From NCBI RefSeq assembly GCF_000003815.2, contig NC_049984.1:8983196-9047195 (forward strand): a DNA stretch of 64,000 bases, given 5' to 3'. Numbering within the stretch: position 1 is the stretch's first letter; the number at the start of each line of letters is the position of its first letter. This DNA is from Branchiostoma floridae. Its lineage: Eukaryota > Chordata > Leptocardii > Amphioxiformes > Branchiostomatidae. Shown in pieces: positions 1 through 12,600 of this stretch. The translations under genes and the position numbers were made by a program. The notes under the pieces were generated by a model. It was not told the origin of the DNA. It saw only the letters and a program-made list of their open reading frames with translations, and did no database searches.

Positions 1-86
1 AAACAATGCATTTGCTTTACTGTTTCTGCAGTTACATTGTAATTAGTCAGAAGATGTTGATAATGTTTGTGTGTCTTGGATGTCAG

Positions 87-1449
87 GGAGGGTTGGCGTT
101 CCTTGTCCTCTGAGGAGAGACAGGATTCCCACAAGGCAAATGAGAACATCACCTTTGGACAACTGGGGTAAGTTTTTCTTTAAGATTAGAGAAACATGGA
201 TGAAAAGAAAAACTACACGCAATTTTCAATCCTACAGTTTCACCAAGTGATGTCTTTGAACAAGGAGGCTTGATAAAACCGCCTTGATTTGAAGAAGTAC
301 ATGTAACTGTGTGCTCTCAAGTGTACCTCCTTTCTTGCTGAAAAAATTCTTATTTGGAAACATATAATTTATCATAAATTGTTCAATGTGTTCAATGTGC
401 AAATATCTGTACAGACTGACAGATGATGATGGGAGATGCAATTAGATTAAATATGCGAGTAAGGTTGTCCGCAGGGGTTACAGTTTGTTTAATTCTTATA
501 CTAAGAGAAGTCTATCGCTCAGTATGTGGTTTGTGTTATAAATTGCAATGCTCTTTGCTGCAGTACCTTTACCAGTAACATGGTGGCGTTTGGGCTCAGC
601 AAGGACCTGATCCTGGAGTTCTTGAGGAAGCAGAGCATCATTGGTAACCTGAGTTCTGGTGAGTTGATGTATGCTATTTAGATAACCACACATGGGTATT
701 TCAAAACAACAGATTCTACTAGTAACAAGAGTGTATTACCAAGGTCACACATCAATTATTAAAGAGGCCAATATTAACATTTTTCACTCCAATCCCTATC
801 CTCACACCAAATATCATTACAATCCATCCAGAGATTCTTAAGTTATGCAGACCACAAAGATGCAGAAAAACAAACACACAGACAAGACACACAGAGACAC
901 CAAAAGCAAATTTACCACCATTTTTTTATGAAGATATTAAATGAAGGGATACAATGTCTACATGCTACATGTGGATAAATTGTGAAGCAATGCCCCCTGC
1001 TGGATCCTATTAGTATTGCACCAGGATAGTCCCTTGTTGAGATAGCTTGGTATCCAGCCCTATCATGGCTCCCGAGTCTCTTCTGTCCTCTCCGTGATCA
1101 TTTGCGGAGAGGACAGAAAAGACTTGGGATATAATCTTCACCAGTACAACTGTATGTGCAAACTCTTCTACTCCCACTTCCAGACCAGTATGACATGCTG
1201 AAAGAACATGTGGAAAAGGAGGAGGTCATCCGCCAATCACAGCCAGAAAACCCCCACAGCCCCGCCCCAACCCCTTCCCCTGTGGCCGAGACGCCCCCTG
1301 CCCCAGCAGACAAGGAGAGTCCCCAGAGGGAGAGGAACAACTCTGGCTCCAAGATGCTCACGGCTGGTTTAAGCAGTCTGCGCAAGATCAGCACCAGCCT
1401 GAAGACATGGAAGACTAGCAATGGGAACAAGGAGAAGGAGAAGGAGTGA
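87..1449 (+). CDS. KIAA0513: KIAA0513-like protein, last three coding exons (partial)
   Basis: Three exons join in frame: 87-167, 564-658 and 1184-1449, with stop TGA at 1447-1449. All have AG acceptors and GT donors (gtaagt at 168, gtgagt at 659). The peptide contains ENITFGQLGTFTSNMVAFG, then KDLILEFLRKQSIIGNL and QYDMLKEHVEKE. From memory this matches the C-terminal end of the KIAA0513 family, where the human protein has a near-identical NENITFGQLGTFTHNM stretch. After the conserved part comes a tail of about 75 residues rich in Pro, Ser, Lys and Glu (PAPTPSPVAETPPAPA, ending GNKEKEKE), which looks disordered and which I do not recall in the human protein. The family has no established biochemical activity. 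The gene runs off the left edge, so start and length are unknown. It lies head-to-tail with the cadherin gene. The family call rests on remembered similarity, not a search. Confidence 0.72.
787..935. repeat. Dispersed repeat, family B copy 1 (in KIAA0513 intron)
   Basis: The stretch reads ACCAAATATCATTACAATCCATCC, then an ACAAACACACAGACAAGACACACAGAGACACC-like run, then TACCACCATTTTT. The same order of blocks recurs at 48780-49015 in a HYDIN intron (ACCAAATATCATTG, AAACACAAACAGACAAACACACAGACACACC, ACCTCCATTTTT). This is a diverged interspersed element with no coding content that I can see. Confidence 0.5.
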
Positions 1450-4400
1450 ACTACGTAACATTGGTGCACTCATCCAAGACTCATGCAATGTGGCATAAAC
1501 GTATGCAGTTTTAATTTTGTACCAAAGTTTATGTTAATTGTATTGTGGCAATCAGATTATAATTTTTTTATGGGAAATGTTTTTAATTTCACTTCATAAG
1601 CAAATTGTAATTATCCTAAGCTTCAAGTATCTAGGTATACGTATAGAAGCTTAGTATCTAAGTATACGTATAGAAGCTTATAGTGTATCGTCAAAGTCAA
1701 CAGAACTGTTGACATCATCAGGCAGCTTTGTTGTAGATAGGAATGCCACTATTCACTCCATTCACATTTCATGGAAACTGTTTTTAGAAGTAGAGCTTTT
1801 GCCTTTGGAGATTTTACTGGTTTTAGCAACAGAACACTACTTCAACAGGATTTGGCAGCATTATATAGAAATAGATATAGATATGTACAGCTAACAAAAC
1901 ACCGTCAAATATCCCTGGAAAAACTAATTGTTAAGTGGTATTAGATAGTTATAGGGCATCTTTGTAGGTACAGCATCTATGTAGGAGTTATTGTTAGGGT
2001 GTGAGGAAATGAAGGATAGAGGGGGAAAAGGACATTCCTTGACTTCACCCTTCCTGTGTGATGTTGATCACACACTCTAAAGGTTCAACTGTTCCTATTG
2101 ATATTGTATAGCTACCAGAGGTCAAAATGTTAATTGAAGCAAGTCCAAGACGGTGATTGGTGACCCCACCAGTTGTTTAACTGGCCAGATACCACTGGCC
2201 ACAGTTTGGTGCTTCCACATTCCTGCATGGTGTCTGTCTGTCGTAACTTACAGCTAATACATTTGCAAATCAGGTGGGTGCAAGTGATTTGTATTTAAGT
2301 GCAATAATGTAGGAAAGTGTGTAGTCTTCATGTGTGTCAGAAGAAATGGTAACCTTTGCATTAACTAAATACTTAGTAATGCTGGTCTTCTAGCTCTATG
2401 TGTGCTTGCGCATTCCATATCTGTTGGAGAGTCAGCATAACCAGGGGTATGGTGCAAAGATGTAGAAGTAGATGTTCTGTGAACAAATCAACATAGTAAT
2501 GATGATGACAATGTAGCTAGGACTGCTACATCTAAAACAGTCTACAAAGGACAATAGATGCAAATGTACACAAGACAATGTTGGTTAGTCTTGCACTGGA
2601 CTGACTGAATCAAAATTTGTATGTCGGGCCATTTTAATAGGAGGAAAACTAGATTGGCCAAATATTGAGGAATTTTAGCAAGATTGTCAAGATTGATAAG
2701 TGGGCACCTCCCAGGCAAGATAATGCTGAAATGCAGATACAAAATGTAATTGATTATTGGATGGTACATAAAACTATTAGGCAGCTGCTTTAGCATGGAA
2801 AGCAAAGATATCTGCAAACTTTCAAGTTGTACCCAAGTTGGCTTTTGAATCAGTGGTTGTTTTTATGGACATTGGTGTAGCGTGCTCCAGTATGTAGTGG
2901 TCCAAACTGTACATGATTGTGTAGTGGTATAATTGTACACTGGTGTTAGGAGTGTCACATTGTCACATCCAAGGCAGTTGCATGACAAAAAGCATTGTCA
3001 CCTCATCTGTCTGACTTGGGAGATGCCATGTGTCACAGAAAATTACAACATGAAGGTGATCTACAAATTGTATCCTTGTTTATATATGAAGTAAACCCAT
3101 GTAAGGTTAGCAGAAGCCAGACTTTGTAATTTGAACTTCAATGTACCAGTCAAGCCAAGTCGATGTGAATTATTTCTGCTTATAGTTGGGGGTTACTCTC
3201 ATTGGAAACCTTCAATCAAACTTAATTAGGAAAATAGTTATACCATCTGGAAAGTGCTACCATCTTTTGATTGTAAATGAAGGATAGAAAGGAAAAGAAA
3301 GAGGAAATGTTGTATGCAGCCATTAATGATGACTCATGATAAGTGTTTGGATTATTGTCGTATTTCACATGACCAGACATTATATGATATAAACTACTAA
3401 AGTTGGTCTTGTCAGAGTATTCTCTTTGTCAATGCTGCCATACCTGTATATCTTCGTACATGTCAAATGTGAGAAGAACAAATCTACTTCTGACTGTGTA
3501 GGACAAACCAGTGATGTTCACTATTGTGGTATGATGTAAACACAGACAGGTGTATAGGTGATATATTGTTAGAAAGGAACCTGAAGTAGAGGCAATGGCT
3601 ATACTACAAACCTAGCACTTGCTGCGACATATTAGATATACATTTGGTGACAATTGTGATGATAGTTAGACATGTATTGATATAGAGATATGTTTAAGTC
3701 CTACACACCTTCTGTCGCCTCAAGGACCACTAGGCGCAGAAGAGGATTGAGTGAGTGAGTGAGTGAGTGGGTGTTAAGTCCTCCAAATTGTAATTTCTAT
3801 GTAAAGCTTGCCTGTGTATAGAAGTACAGTAAATGTATGCAGTACTAGTGTATAGGAATTGTGTAGCGGCAATATTGTAGACATGAACTAGAGAATGTAT
3901 ATGTAGCAAAAAGTAGAACATATCAGAGGTATATATGGATATCATTGAATGTGCAATCATGATGCAGTCCACCCAATGCGTTATGACAGCTTTGTGGAAA
4001 TTGTTGTTACCGGTACTGGCTACGTATATGTAAGCGAGTGTGTGTTCTGATGGCCCCACTGAAGATGGTCTAAGATGACCACACGCACTGTTAGTGAGTG
4101 AGACAGTCACAACATGAATGATGTATGTCACTGGTGTATTCTGCATTTCTCAAATATATTCATCAAAGAAACGACTACATGTGCAACATAAATGTATTCA
4201 ACCATATATTGTTTTTATGACTACTCTGTAGCCATGTCGTGTTACATGATGAAGATTATTTAGTGTGTTGTGTGATGGACTATCTTCATATTGAATGTTT
4301 CAAAAACCTGACTGTCAAAAGTAGGAGAGGTGTATACATAAGGTGTCAATGTCCTCAAGAGTCTCATAAAAATGAAATTTATTGAATATGTACAGGTCCT

Positions 4401-5286
4401 ACATGTACTTATTCATCCATCCTAGTATCTGCAGGATTATTTCTCTTAAGTCAAACATGTGTACTATACATTGCAGATTTTAAATTATAAATTGTATTAG
4501 ATTTTAAAACTTTTTTCAAAGGTATGTTTTTATATTGGTACCCTTTTTAATGTGTGAATTTAAACTGTGTATATAAATTGGAACGTAAACATGGGTTGTA
4601 ATATTCTTGCCATTTTCTCTTTTGTATTTGGAATGATAAGAAGACTGGTAATTTTACTTGAATTGGGCACTTCAAAAGTTTGCTCATTGTATCCTGTATC
4701 AAGATTATTTTTTCATGATCATGAACATGATTCAACTACAGGATTATTATTGCTTTGACATTCCCTGGGCAAAGTAAAAACTTGACAACTTGGAGACGAG
4801 AGGGGGTTGAAGAGTAGAATCCATTTGTGGAAAAGATGTTTAGTTCTGAAAGTTCCACTTTTTGAAGTACCCAATGCTGCCTCTAAGACAGCTTTCATTC
4901 TGAGAACATGTAACATGTTATGATAATCAAGAAAATTAACAAAAGTAAAACAAGCTCAGGTTTGTCATTTTTGTTTGACAATCCATAAAGATTGAATGAT
5001 TTTTAAAGAATGTTGTCCATCTTTTAATCAAAGTTATTCATACACATGTAATGCTAAGATATATGTATGGATCTGCATATTTATTGAATTCTTCCACTGC
5101 AGTTGTCAACACTTGTCCAATGTGAGTAAGCTTTGTTTGTTAAGAGCACAAGAGTATATGTAGATGTACACTTGTACATATTTACAAGCAAGAATAAACA
5201 TCATGAGCAGACTGTTTGAGTGTGTTATCGTTTATGGCCAATCCTTGGTGGTTTTGTGTTTATTTTATGGGGTACAGATGTACATG

Positions 5287-5646
5287 TCCCTAGTGCTGAC
5301 CACCATCCACACACAAGAACACACAGACCCGTCCCTGGTGCTGAACACCATCCACACACAAGAACACACAGACATGTCCCTAGTGCTGAACACCATACAC
5401 ACACAAGAACACACAGACCCGTCCCTGGTGCTGAACACCATCCACACACAAGAACACACAGACATGTCCCTAGTGCTGAACACCATCCACACACAAGAAC
5501 ACACAGACATGTCCCTGGTACTGAACACCATCCACACACAAGAACACACAGACATGTCCCTGGTACTGAACACCATCCACACACAAGAACACACAGACAT
5601 GTCCCTGGTACTGAACACCCTACACACACAAGAAAATAGACCTATC
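5287..5646. repeat. 45-bp minisatellite, eight copies plus decayed units
   Basis: A 45-bp unit beginning TCCCTAGTGCTGAACACC and ending in AGAACACACAGACATG repeats at 5287, 5332, 5377, 5422, 5467, 5512, 5557 and 5602. Decayed units with spacers follow near 5645, 5711 and 5763 (each TCCYTKGTGCTGAAYA followed by CAGCCACA or CATCCACA). Because 45 is a multiple of 3, several frames on both strands stay open, giving spurious repeat proteins. I regard it as noncoding. Confidence 0.9.
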
Positions 5647-6083
5647 CCTTTGTGCTGAACAACAGCCACACATCCATTCACACAAATGTACAGGTATTGA
5701 AATAGGTATGTCCTTGGTGCTGAATAGCAGCCACATGTTTATATACAGGTAAACAATCACCGTCCCTGGTGCTGAACAGCATCCACACAGTACAGTAACA
5801 CACTTACAGAACCAAAATCTCAAACACAGCAATATAGCCAAATATGGTGAAAGAGATTTTGAACGGATTATGTGGGCGTTTCGACAATAGCGAACCACCG
5901 ATTGCACAATACACTTATTCATTACAAAAAACTAAAAAAAAGACGTATAACGTTGAAGATAAATTTAACTCTTATCTTTTCACCTTCTAGATTACTTGTG
6001 ACGTTCTGCCAACTTCTAAATCAATAGTTTGAATAGATCTTGGCGAATGTATCAGAAAGCTCTAACAGAAGTACTAGCTAGTA

Positions 6084-6234
6084 CTGTACATGTACTCTCC
6101 AAGCAGAGGTTGAGTCACGGAGATATAGTTAGTAGTAGTCGGAAAAATCATAAGAGGAGCGCCGGTGTAATTTTTCCGGCTACTACTATATCTCCGCGAC
6201 TCAACCTCTGCTTGGAGAGTACCGTACATGTACT
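6084..6234. mobile_element. Fold-back (hairpin) element, MITE-like
   Basis: Two arms of about 60 bp face each other around a short loop. The left arm has TCTCCAAGCAGAGGTTGAGT, then CACGGAGATATAGT and AGTAGTCGGAAAAA. The right arm carries their complements TTTTTCCGGCTACTACT, ATATCTCCGCG and ACTCAACCTCTGCTTGGAGA. GTACATGTAC lies at both outer ends. No reading frame of interest is present. This is a typical non-autonomous DNA element or fold-back structure; no clear target duplication was found. Confidence 0.75.
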
Positions 6235-6470
6235 TAGCAGATATTCAGCTGTGTCTTATGCGCTCGATGACAGGTTGTCCGGATGGATCTTACTTATCTT
6301 ATCACAGAATGTGTACGTTAATTTGGCAGCTGTACCCGTGGGAGGATCATTTGCGTCCCTCCAGCCCACACAGAACGATTGTTTATCTTTAGATAACGGT
6401 CTCCTCCACCTGTAGCGTCTGCGACTTCGCGATGTACGTATCTGTACCGTTAGATATCGTCGCCTGGTAG

Positions 6471-6545
6471 CCTAGCCTGATTAAATCACTAGCGCTCTTA
6501 TAGTGCGCGGCCAACCCAGCATTCGCCGGCCCCCTAGCGGGGTCT
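6471..6545. repeat. Short dispersed repeat starting CTAGCCTGATTAAATC
   Basis: TAGCCTGATTAAATC followed by a CGCTCTTATAG block is seen here and again at 26779 (CTAGCCTGATTAAATCTCGCTTATAG) in a cadherin intron. Downstream the two copies diverge. Probably the shared end of one element family; boundaries are not clear. Confidence 0.35.
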
Positions 6546-8267
6546 GGAATCTCACAAGCTATAACAACATAACATGCGTGTGAATATGCGTCCACATTTT
6601 TTATTAATTGATCAAGAAGAATAATCTACGTTTAACTTATGGTTAGGCATAGAATATGGAGAGAAAGTGGCTAGTTCTCAAAGTTGTAAAAAGAATGTGT
6701 GCGCACTTTGAGAAAACTGAAAAGTCTGAAAAGCAATACGGCTCCCTCTTACACTACTTGACTACTTGAAAGGACGTTCCGTTTATTCATCTGTCGATCG
6801 TCCAAAGGCAAAACAAATAAATCACAGAATGGAACCGATCAAAACACGGACTCTGTTCGGCCTACAGAGACATACATTTGATTGTGGTCTTCAAATATGA
6901 AATCTGCATTCCACCGTAAATTTGGACATGTTATCACGATGAGTCATGATTGAAAAGTCCTTTTGGTTCGCGTTTGGACCTTACGTGATAATTTGTGTAA
7001 CAACTGGCGTGGTTTACTACTGACGTCTGCTGAGGCTGCCGCCAAATCCAAAAGCCCAAAAAGAATTCGGACACGTATGGGAGAAAAGAAGGAGAAGGAA
7101 ATAACAGATTGTGCACCGCGCATGGTCATGCAGCTGGCTTTGTGTTTGCTTTTTATGTCGAAATGGACCCTCTGCAAAAACATGCATCACGACTTTGTGA
7201 TTATTGTTATATCAATCACAAACGTCCGTGAAAATTGATGTAACAGTGCCGAATAGCAGACTCAACAAGAAGTGTTTAGAGTCATATGACCCCTGCTTCA
7301 TCAGGGAGGTGGTCGAGTAAATAAGGCTGCCTGGCGCGCGCCTCTCCGTAGGAACTGTTACCGTTATTTCTTTGGTTGACACATGGAGTTGTTTTTGGAA
7401 CGATTTGCTCGCAAGAGACTGGAAATGCTCACTGTTAAAGGGCTGGTTACCTGGGATAAGTGCCAAGACAAAAAAGGCCGAAAAATTACCAAAATAGGTA
7501 TTGTTCAAATTGGCCTTTTCCCACTTTTGTTATTTTTCACAACAGTCCTCTTAGGAAAGCTACAGGGGTCATCTTGGATGTCCTTCAGCAATATTTTGAA
7601 AGGTCAAGATGCCTTGTTAGTCCTGGTAGACTCCCGCGGGTAGGTAAATAACCCTTAAAACCTACTTCGAGTCTTGCCTTTTCAAATCTATACCGCGAAA
7701 AGTCCTCTGCGACTGTGCCCAAAGATATTGTCCAAATCCCACTAGCACTGCGGCACTGTTCACATTTTGAACCTGAGCGATTAGCGGAGGCTGTGGACGT
7801 TTTACACCAGACTAAGACCTTCAAATGTTCCCCCAGACCTCCTCGCGTTCTGATTGGTCACTTCCCGGCTCCATCACCGTACATCAAATCGTGGTTCATT
7901 AGCGAGGTTTTGCATTTTCCCTTCTTCATCATAGCGTGTGGAGCACGGACTTGATTAGATCTAATGTTATCCGGTGTTTTTCCGATGAATAGAGCCGAGT
8001 GCTTTTGAGAGACAGATTAGAGCCTTGGCTCAATTCTCCAGCGGGGTAACATGAGGAGGAGCAGCCCTGTTGGAGGGGTGCTTGGAACAGCTGCGAGCTG
8101 ATAGACGGCCGTGTAACGGTGCGGTGTGCGGAGAGCGGGGGCGTCGACATGAAACTGGAACCCCGTACAGAACAAATCGCCCGGATATCGCGATATGTCG
8201 CGCCCAGGGACTAGCCGATGCAGAAGCAGTGAGCTAGCAGTGCTTTGCACTTTTGTAGGACAGTAGT

Positions 8268-8330
8268 TTGATCATTGATGTATTCTTGTGTGTAGTGAAA
8301 GTAATGTTTCGCACAGTCAGGAGCAAGATG
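8268..8330 (+). promoter_or_regulatory. Start-codon region of the cadherin gene
   Basis: Three in-frame ATGs lie at 8268, 8304 and 8328 with no stop between them. The third, in AAGATGG, has A at -3 and G at +4, the strongest initiation context. It is also the only one that puts the hydrophobic signal core ([15 protein letters not shown]) at a normal distance from the N terminus. I therefore start the protein at 8328. The upstream ATGs would add 8 or 20 residues. No TATA box was identified upstream. Confidence 0.55.
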
Positions 8331-9684
8331 GCGAACAGACGAGCATTGTTCCCGCTGACAGCTGGGGAGCGGACCGCCGCCTTGGTCATTTCGCTGTTTG
8401 TTTTCCTCGCGTCCGCTGCTAGTAAAGACGATGTACGGACGTTTGGGATTCCGCCACAGTTCTCGGTGTTCGTGCCTCACGATGTCGAGCCCGGATATAC
8501 GGTGGGACGGCTGGTCCGCCCCGCCTTTGTTTCTCCCCATTGTGAGGGTGCACGCCTGTTCTCCGTGGACATCAGGACAGGAGAAGTGACCACGCGGAAG
8601 AGCCTGGCTGGACACAAAGATGAATCCGTGTCACTCGCTGTCTCCTGGCCGGACGGCTCTCGTGAAACGGACATCCTGTACATTTCAGTCATGGATCGTC
8701 AGAAACTGCCAACTATTCCCTCAGACTTCCATGTGGGTGCAATCGGGGAGAACCTCCCCCCTGGCACAGCGGTGGGGGGGTTGGGCAACCTTTGGGTCCA
8801 CTCCCCTGCTATGGGTGAACATTTTCCAGCTGCACACAACTTTACCTATCATCTCATCTCAGACACAGACCTGCCATTTACACTGGGTCATCATGCCACT
8901 AAGGAAGGGGAGACAGTGGAAATATACACCACCAAGATGCTGGATAGAGAGACACAAGGGGAGTATGACATGACAGTGACTGTTAGCCTTGGCACTGAGG
9001 ATGAGAACTCAGGCTCCAAGGTTTGGGCATGGGGCTGGAACAGTGTAGCTCGTGCACTGATACACGTTACTGTTGCTGATGACAATGACAACCCTCCTGT
9101 GTTCACGAATGAACAGTATGAAGCAGAAATTCTGGCAACCACAGACAGGAAGCCTGTGGTTCAAGTTCATGCAGTAGACCCAGATAATGGTAACAATGCC
9201 ACAGTTGTGTACTCCCTCAGTCCCTCAGTTCCAGGCTTCACAATCGTGCCAAAGACAGGACAGATCTGGACGACGGGCTCAGCACACCTAGGGACTCAGA
9301 ATAGACACCACCTAGTGATCCACGCACGTGACAGTGGCGATCCTTCACTAGTCAGCCAGCCAGCTTCTATCATAGTCCAGGTGGTAAAGTCAGGGGATGA
9401 ATCTGACATTGACAAGAGCATGGAAAAGAGCCGTTCCAAACGACGAGCTCTTCCAAACATCCAAGTTTCCATGGCAGAAAATGCTGAAGTCAGCTCCCCG
9501 ATACTCGATGTCAACAACCAGCCATCGGATCCAGTCAACGATCAGTTCACCATCATCTATCCCGAGCCATCTCGCCGCCGTGTCACCATCGACGGGTCGA
9601 CAGGCGTTGTTCGTGTGGGAAAGCTGTTAGACCGAGAGGAGCAGGAGTGGGAAAATGTCACTGTGGAGATCACCAACCCTTACA
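8328..9684 (+). CDS. CadN: Cadherin exon 1: signal peptide, EC1-EC3, start of EC4
   Basis: Residues 1-33 form a signal peptide (MANRRALF, then a hydrophobic core ending FLASAAS). EC1 is degenerate: it lacks a clear DxNDN linker and joins EC2 at [15 protein letters not shown]2 ends with the calcium linker [12 protein letters not shown]3 ends without a DxND motif, in a charged spacer of about 20 residues holding RSKRR (residues 369-373). EC4 then begins [12 protein letters not shown] and runs to the donor GTAGGT at 9685. One 1.36 kb exon for the whole N-terminal part contrasts with the small exons that follow. The next intron is 4.6 kb, the longest in the gene. Confidence 0.88.
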
Positions 9685-12600
9685 GTAGGTCCTTCTCCAG
9701 ATATTGCAAAAATATTTCCTGACAAGGTATGATAGTGTGAGGGCCTGAGGGGGGCATTGCAGCATTGTCCATGTTTTTGACCAGGTCTTAAATAAGGCAG
9801 GTGTATTATTTTACAAGAACTATGATGATGCCCTCCTAAAGGTGCAAAGACTAGGATTATACTAATCCCTGAGCAATTTTGAGTCAAATATGCAATTGGG
9901 CTCAGCATCATCGCACAATGTAAGTTCAGATGTTAACAGGTATCATTTTTTTACATGACAAAGCCCTCTTTTCATGTTTATTTTTTTTCAAGCCTTGCAC
10001 TGCATTACGTTTCTAAACTTCAAGTTTCTTGGCAGTGTGTGCTAGACGATAAAAAACAAAATTGTAAAATCCTTGCGTATTATACATAGTAATGCACCAG
10101 GTATCAGGAGGGATTGGAGCTAGGCTTTATAGCCTGCTTGCAACACTGGGAGGATTAGGTCTAAAAAAACGTAAAATGTCAGGACCTCTGCTCACCTGCT
10201 GGGCTTTTAGTATTGCAGATTTGTCGAGATGCACATGCAAATTTGCCTAACACTTCTCTAGGATTTATGTCCAGGACTGGTGGGTAAATTGCCTCTAGGC
10301 CTGCCAAGAAGAGAGACCGTGGATTTAGAGCTACAGGCTCTACGATGATGGTAGTGGATTGGTGGTGCACAGTTTTCTATGCTAGAGCTCTAATACAATA
10401 GATACGGTACTCTCTTTGTAAACCAAATTTATCGGTTGGACACTTGGAGACTGAGGCGGAATTTCTACTTTAGAGAGGTTTGGGGGATACCTAAAAATTG
10501 ACAGCTGTTTCTGATGGAAAAAAAAGAAAGGATTGGGAACATAATACATGTACATGTAGGTCAGAAAGACTGCACCTGTCCAAAACACTTGTACATTTGT
10601 CGGCCAGGTGCAAAAAATGAGAGGGAGCTCAGTATGTTTTTCTCCTGCTTTACACTTACAGTGTACACTTCAGGAATTTGTTTTCATTCTACATGCCAGC
10701 TGCATATGTCACCCGGAGATTGATACATCATTGTGCACTGCTTTGTACTGGCCTGTTTCCAGCTTCAAATTGAGACCGTTATAGATGTAAATTGTTGCAA
10801 CCTTCACAGATTTAGCCATCTGGGATGATGTATGGATGATTGCAGGTTTTCTGGCCCCCTACAGCACTCCTGTATAGTTATTTTCCCATTGAGGTTTTTA
10901 TCCCCGTCATTACGTTTGTCCATATGTCTTTTCCCCCTCATTACATTTTGCTGGGAGAGCTTTTAGCCAGTTCTGTACTGTAGAACATCCAAGCAGATGT
11001 TAGCTCATGTTCTTGCAGTGTTTGGTAATGGTATGTCTCTTTAGTAATGCACTAACATCTGTGTGAAAATGAGCTTTTCTTCAGACACTCAACCCCAATC
11101 CTGGACACTATTGTTGAAAGTAAATTGAATCTTGCCTTAATATTGTTCTTGTTCCACTTTTGAGCAAAAAGACCTCATTGTTCAGGGCATCTAACATGAC
11201 ACATTAGCTGGAACATGTGCCCTAGATTCCTCTTTCATAACCTCTTTGCAAATTGCATTTACATTCTGGTCCATTGGCAAGATGTCTTGTTATTGTTACT
11301 ACGGCATATATTCCTAATGAAAGTATGAAAACATAGGCCATTCTCACTCTCTGTGTGAGAGATGGCTGATCCAGATTTTCACACAAAGGTATTGAGTACC
11401 GGTACTATTGACACATTTCCCTCAGTGAGAAGTGATGCAATAAAAGAACCATTAAAAAAGAGATTAATTGCTCTGTCCCATTGGGTATATTTTGCATGGT
11501 AAGGATTGATTTCAGATGACAGCATGTGAAATATGCCGATCTAATTGAGTTCCTAGCATGCAAATATGCCCATAGGGAGACTCATTAAGGGGCTTATATG
11601 ATAAGGCTTACTGAAATTTGGCAGTATGACGTATTGTTTTTGTGATGTGCTTACAGAAGTTAAAAAGCAATATTTCCAAAATAACATGGAAATATTTTAG
11701 ATCTTGATCACTGTATCAGATTTTGTTTAGAAAAAAACAACAACAGCAAAGATTCAACTTAATTAGAGTACTGTATGATTAGAAAATGATATCTTATGGT
11801 GAGTGTTCTTCGTACTATGTACTAACTGTCAACATGTTCTAACTGTAATGCAAATGTCAACCTAGAAAATGCTCCTACGCATTCCAACCTTTTTTATCAC
11901 ATGATGCTGCATACTAGTACATAGTCGTCACATTTCTCTCTGTCTGGAACATAAATTGCTCCCACAGTGTGCAAACCTATGAATATTCAAGCCTTGTGTT
12001 GAGTTTGTTAGCCTATGGAAATTGGAGTTCGTGGTGGACCATTGAGTTGTAGTATTAGTCAACATCAGAGAACCCCTTGATGTTCCAGAGAAGAATAGTA
12101 GCCATTGGATGCAGGACTAGACAGTTCAGACATGTTTGATAAGCCCCTGGGCAGTATTGAAGGCCCCTGTGTGTCCTGCCGCCTGTGTTTGCTGCTGTGC
12201 TACAGTATGCATGATATCAGTAATGTACTTAATGTGGGCACCATTCAGGGTGTAATTGTCACCAGGCCCATCTGCGCTGTTGAATGTGGGTGGAAGATTA
12301 AAAGGCCTCACATGTTCGTATGCATTCGTTAGGCAAATTATGGCAATGTTGCCAAGGGTGCCTCTGCAACGCTTGTGAGGCATGAATATTTATTGGAAAT
12401 TTGAAATGTACAAAAAAACATGTGTACACATTTTACACCACAGAAGCTTGAAGTCAACAGAATTTGCATTTATTATATTTTATCATCACTGGCGGTGGTA
12501 ATGCAGGATGTAATCTGTGGGTGTGGCTAGCTGTTTGATCTGCCTATCCTGTTGTCAATGTTGATACCTGTTATCAACTACAACATTATCTTATCAAGAT

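Larger units (their letters stand above)
1450..8327. other. Intergenic region between KIAA0513-like gene and cadherin gene
   Basis: I see no exon here. The many short open frames lack splice context or family resemblance. From 1450 the sequence begins as the 3' UTR of the upstream gene; the first canonical AATAAA I noticed on this strand is at 5192, which would make a very long UTR, so the real end is uncertain. A near-duplicate of about 30 bp sits at 1628-1680 (two GTATACGTATAGAAGCTTA copies). A GTGA run is at 3748-3773. The 45-bp minisatellite and a fold-back element are listed separately. From about 6,400 the DNA becomes richer in CG dinucleotides, as expected near the promoter and 5' UTR of the cadherin gene. 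Confidence 0.6.

Noticed and set aside
1098-1469. Minus-strand open frame opposite the last KIAA0513-like exon.
   Set aside because: It is the shadow of a Pro/Ser-rich coding exon on the plus strand.
5164-5681. Long repeat-bearing open frames on both strands over the minisatellite.
   Set aside because: The 45-bp period keeps frames open by itself. No splice context, signal or family match.
7383-7954. Open frames upstream of the cadherin that might be an extra 5' exon or a small gene.
   Set aside because: No acceptor/donor pair in a matching phase and no recognisable protein; the signal peptide at 8328 already gives a proper N terminus.
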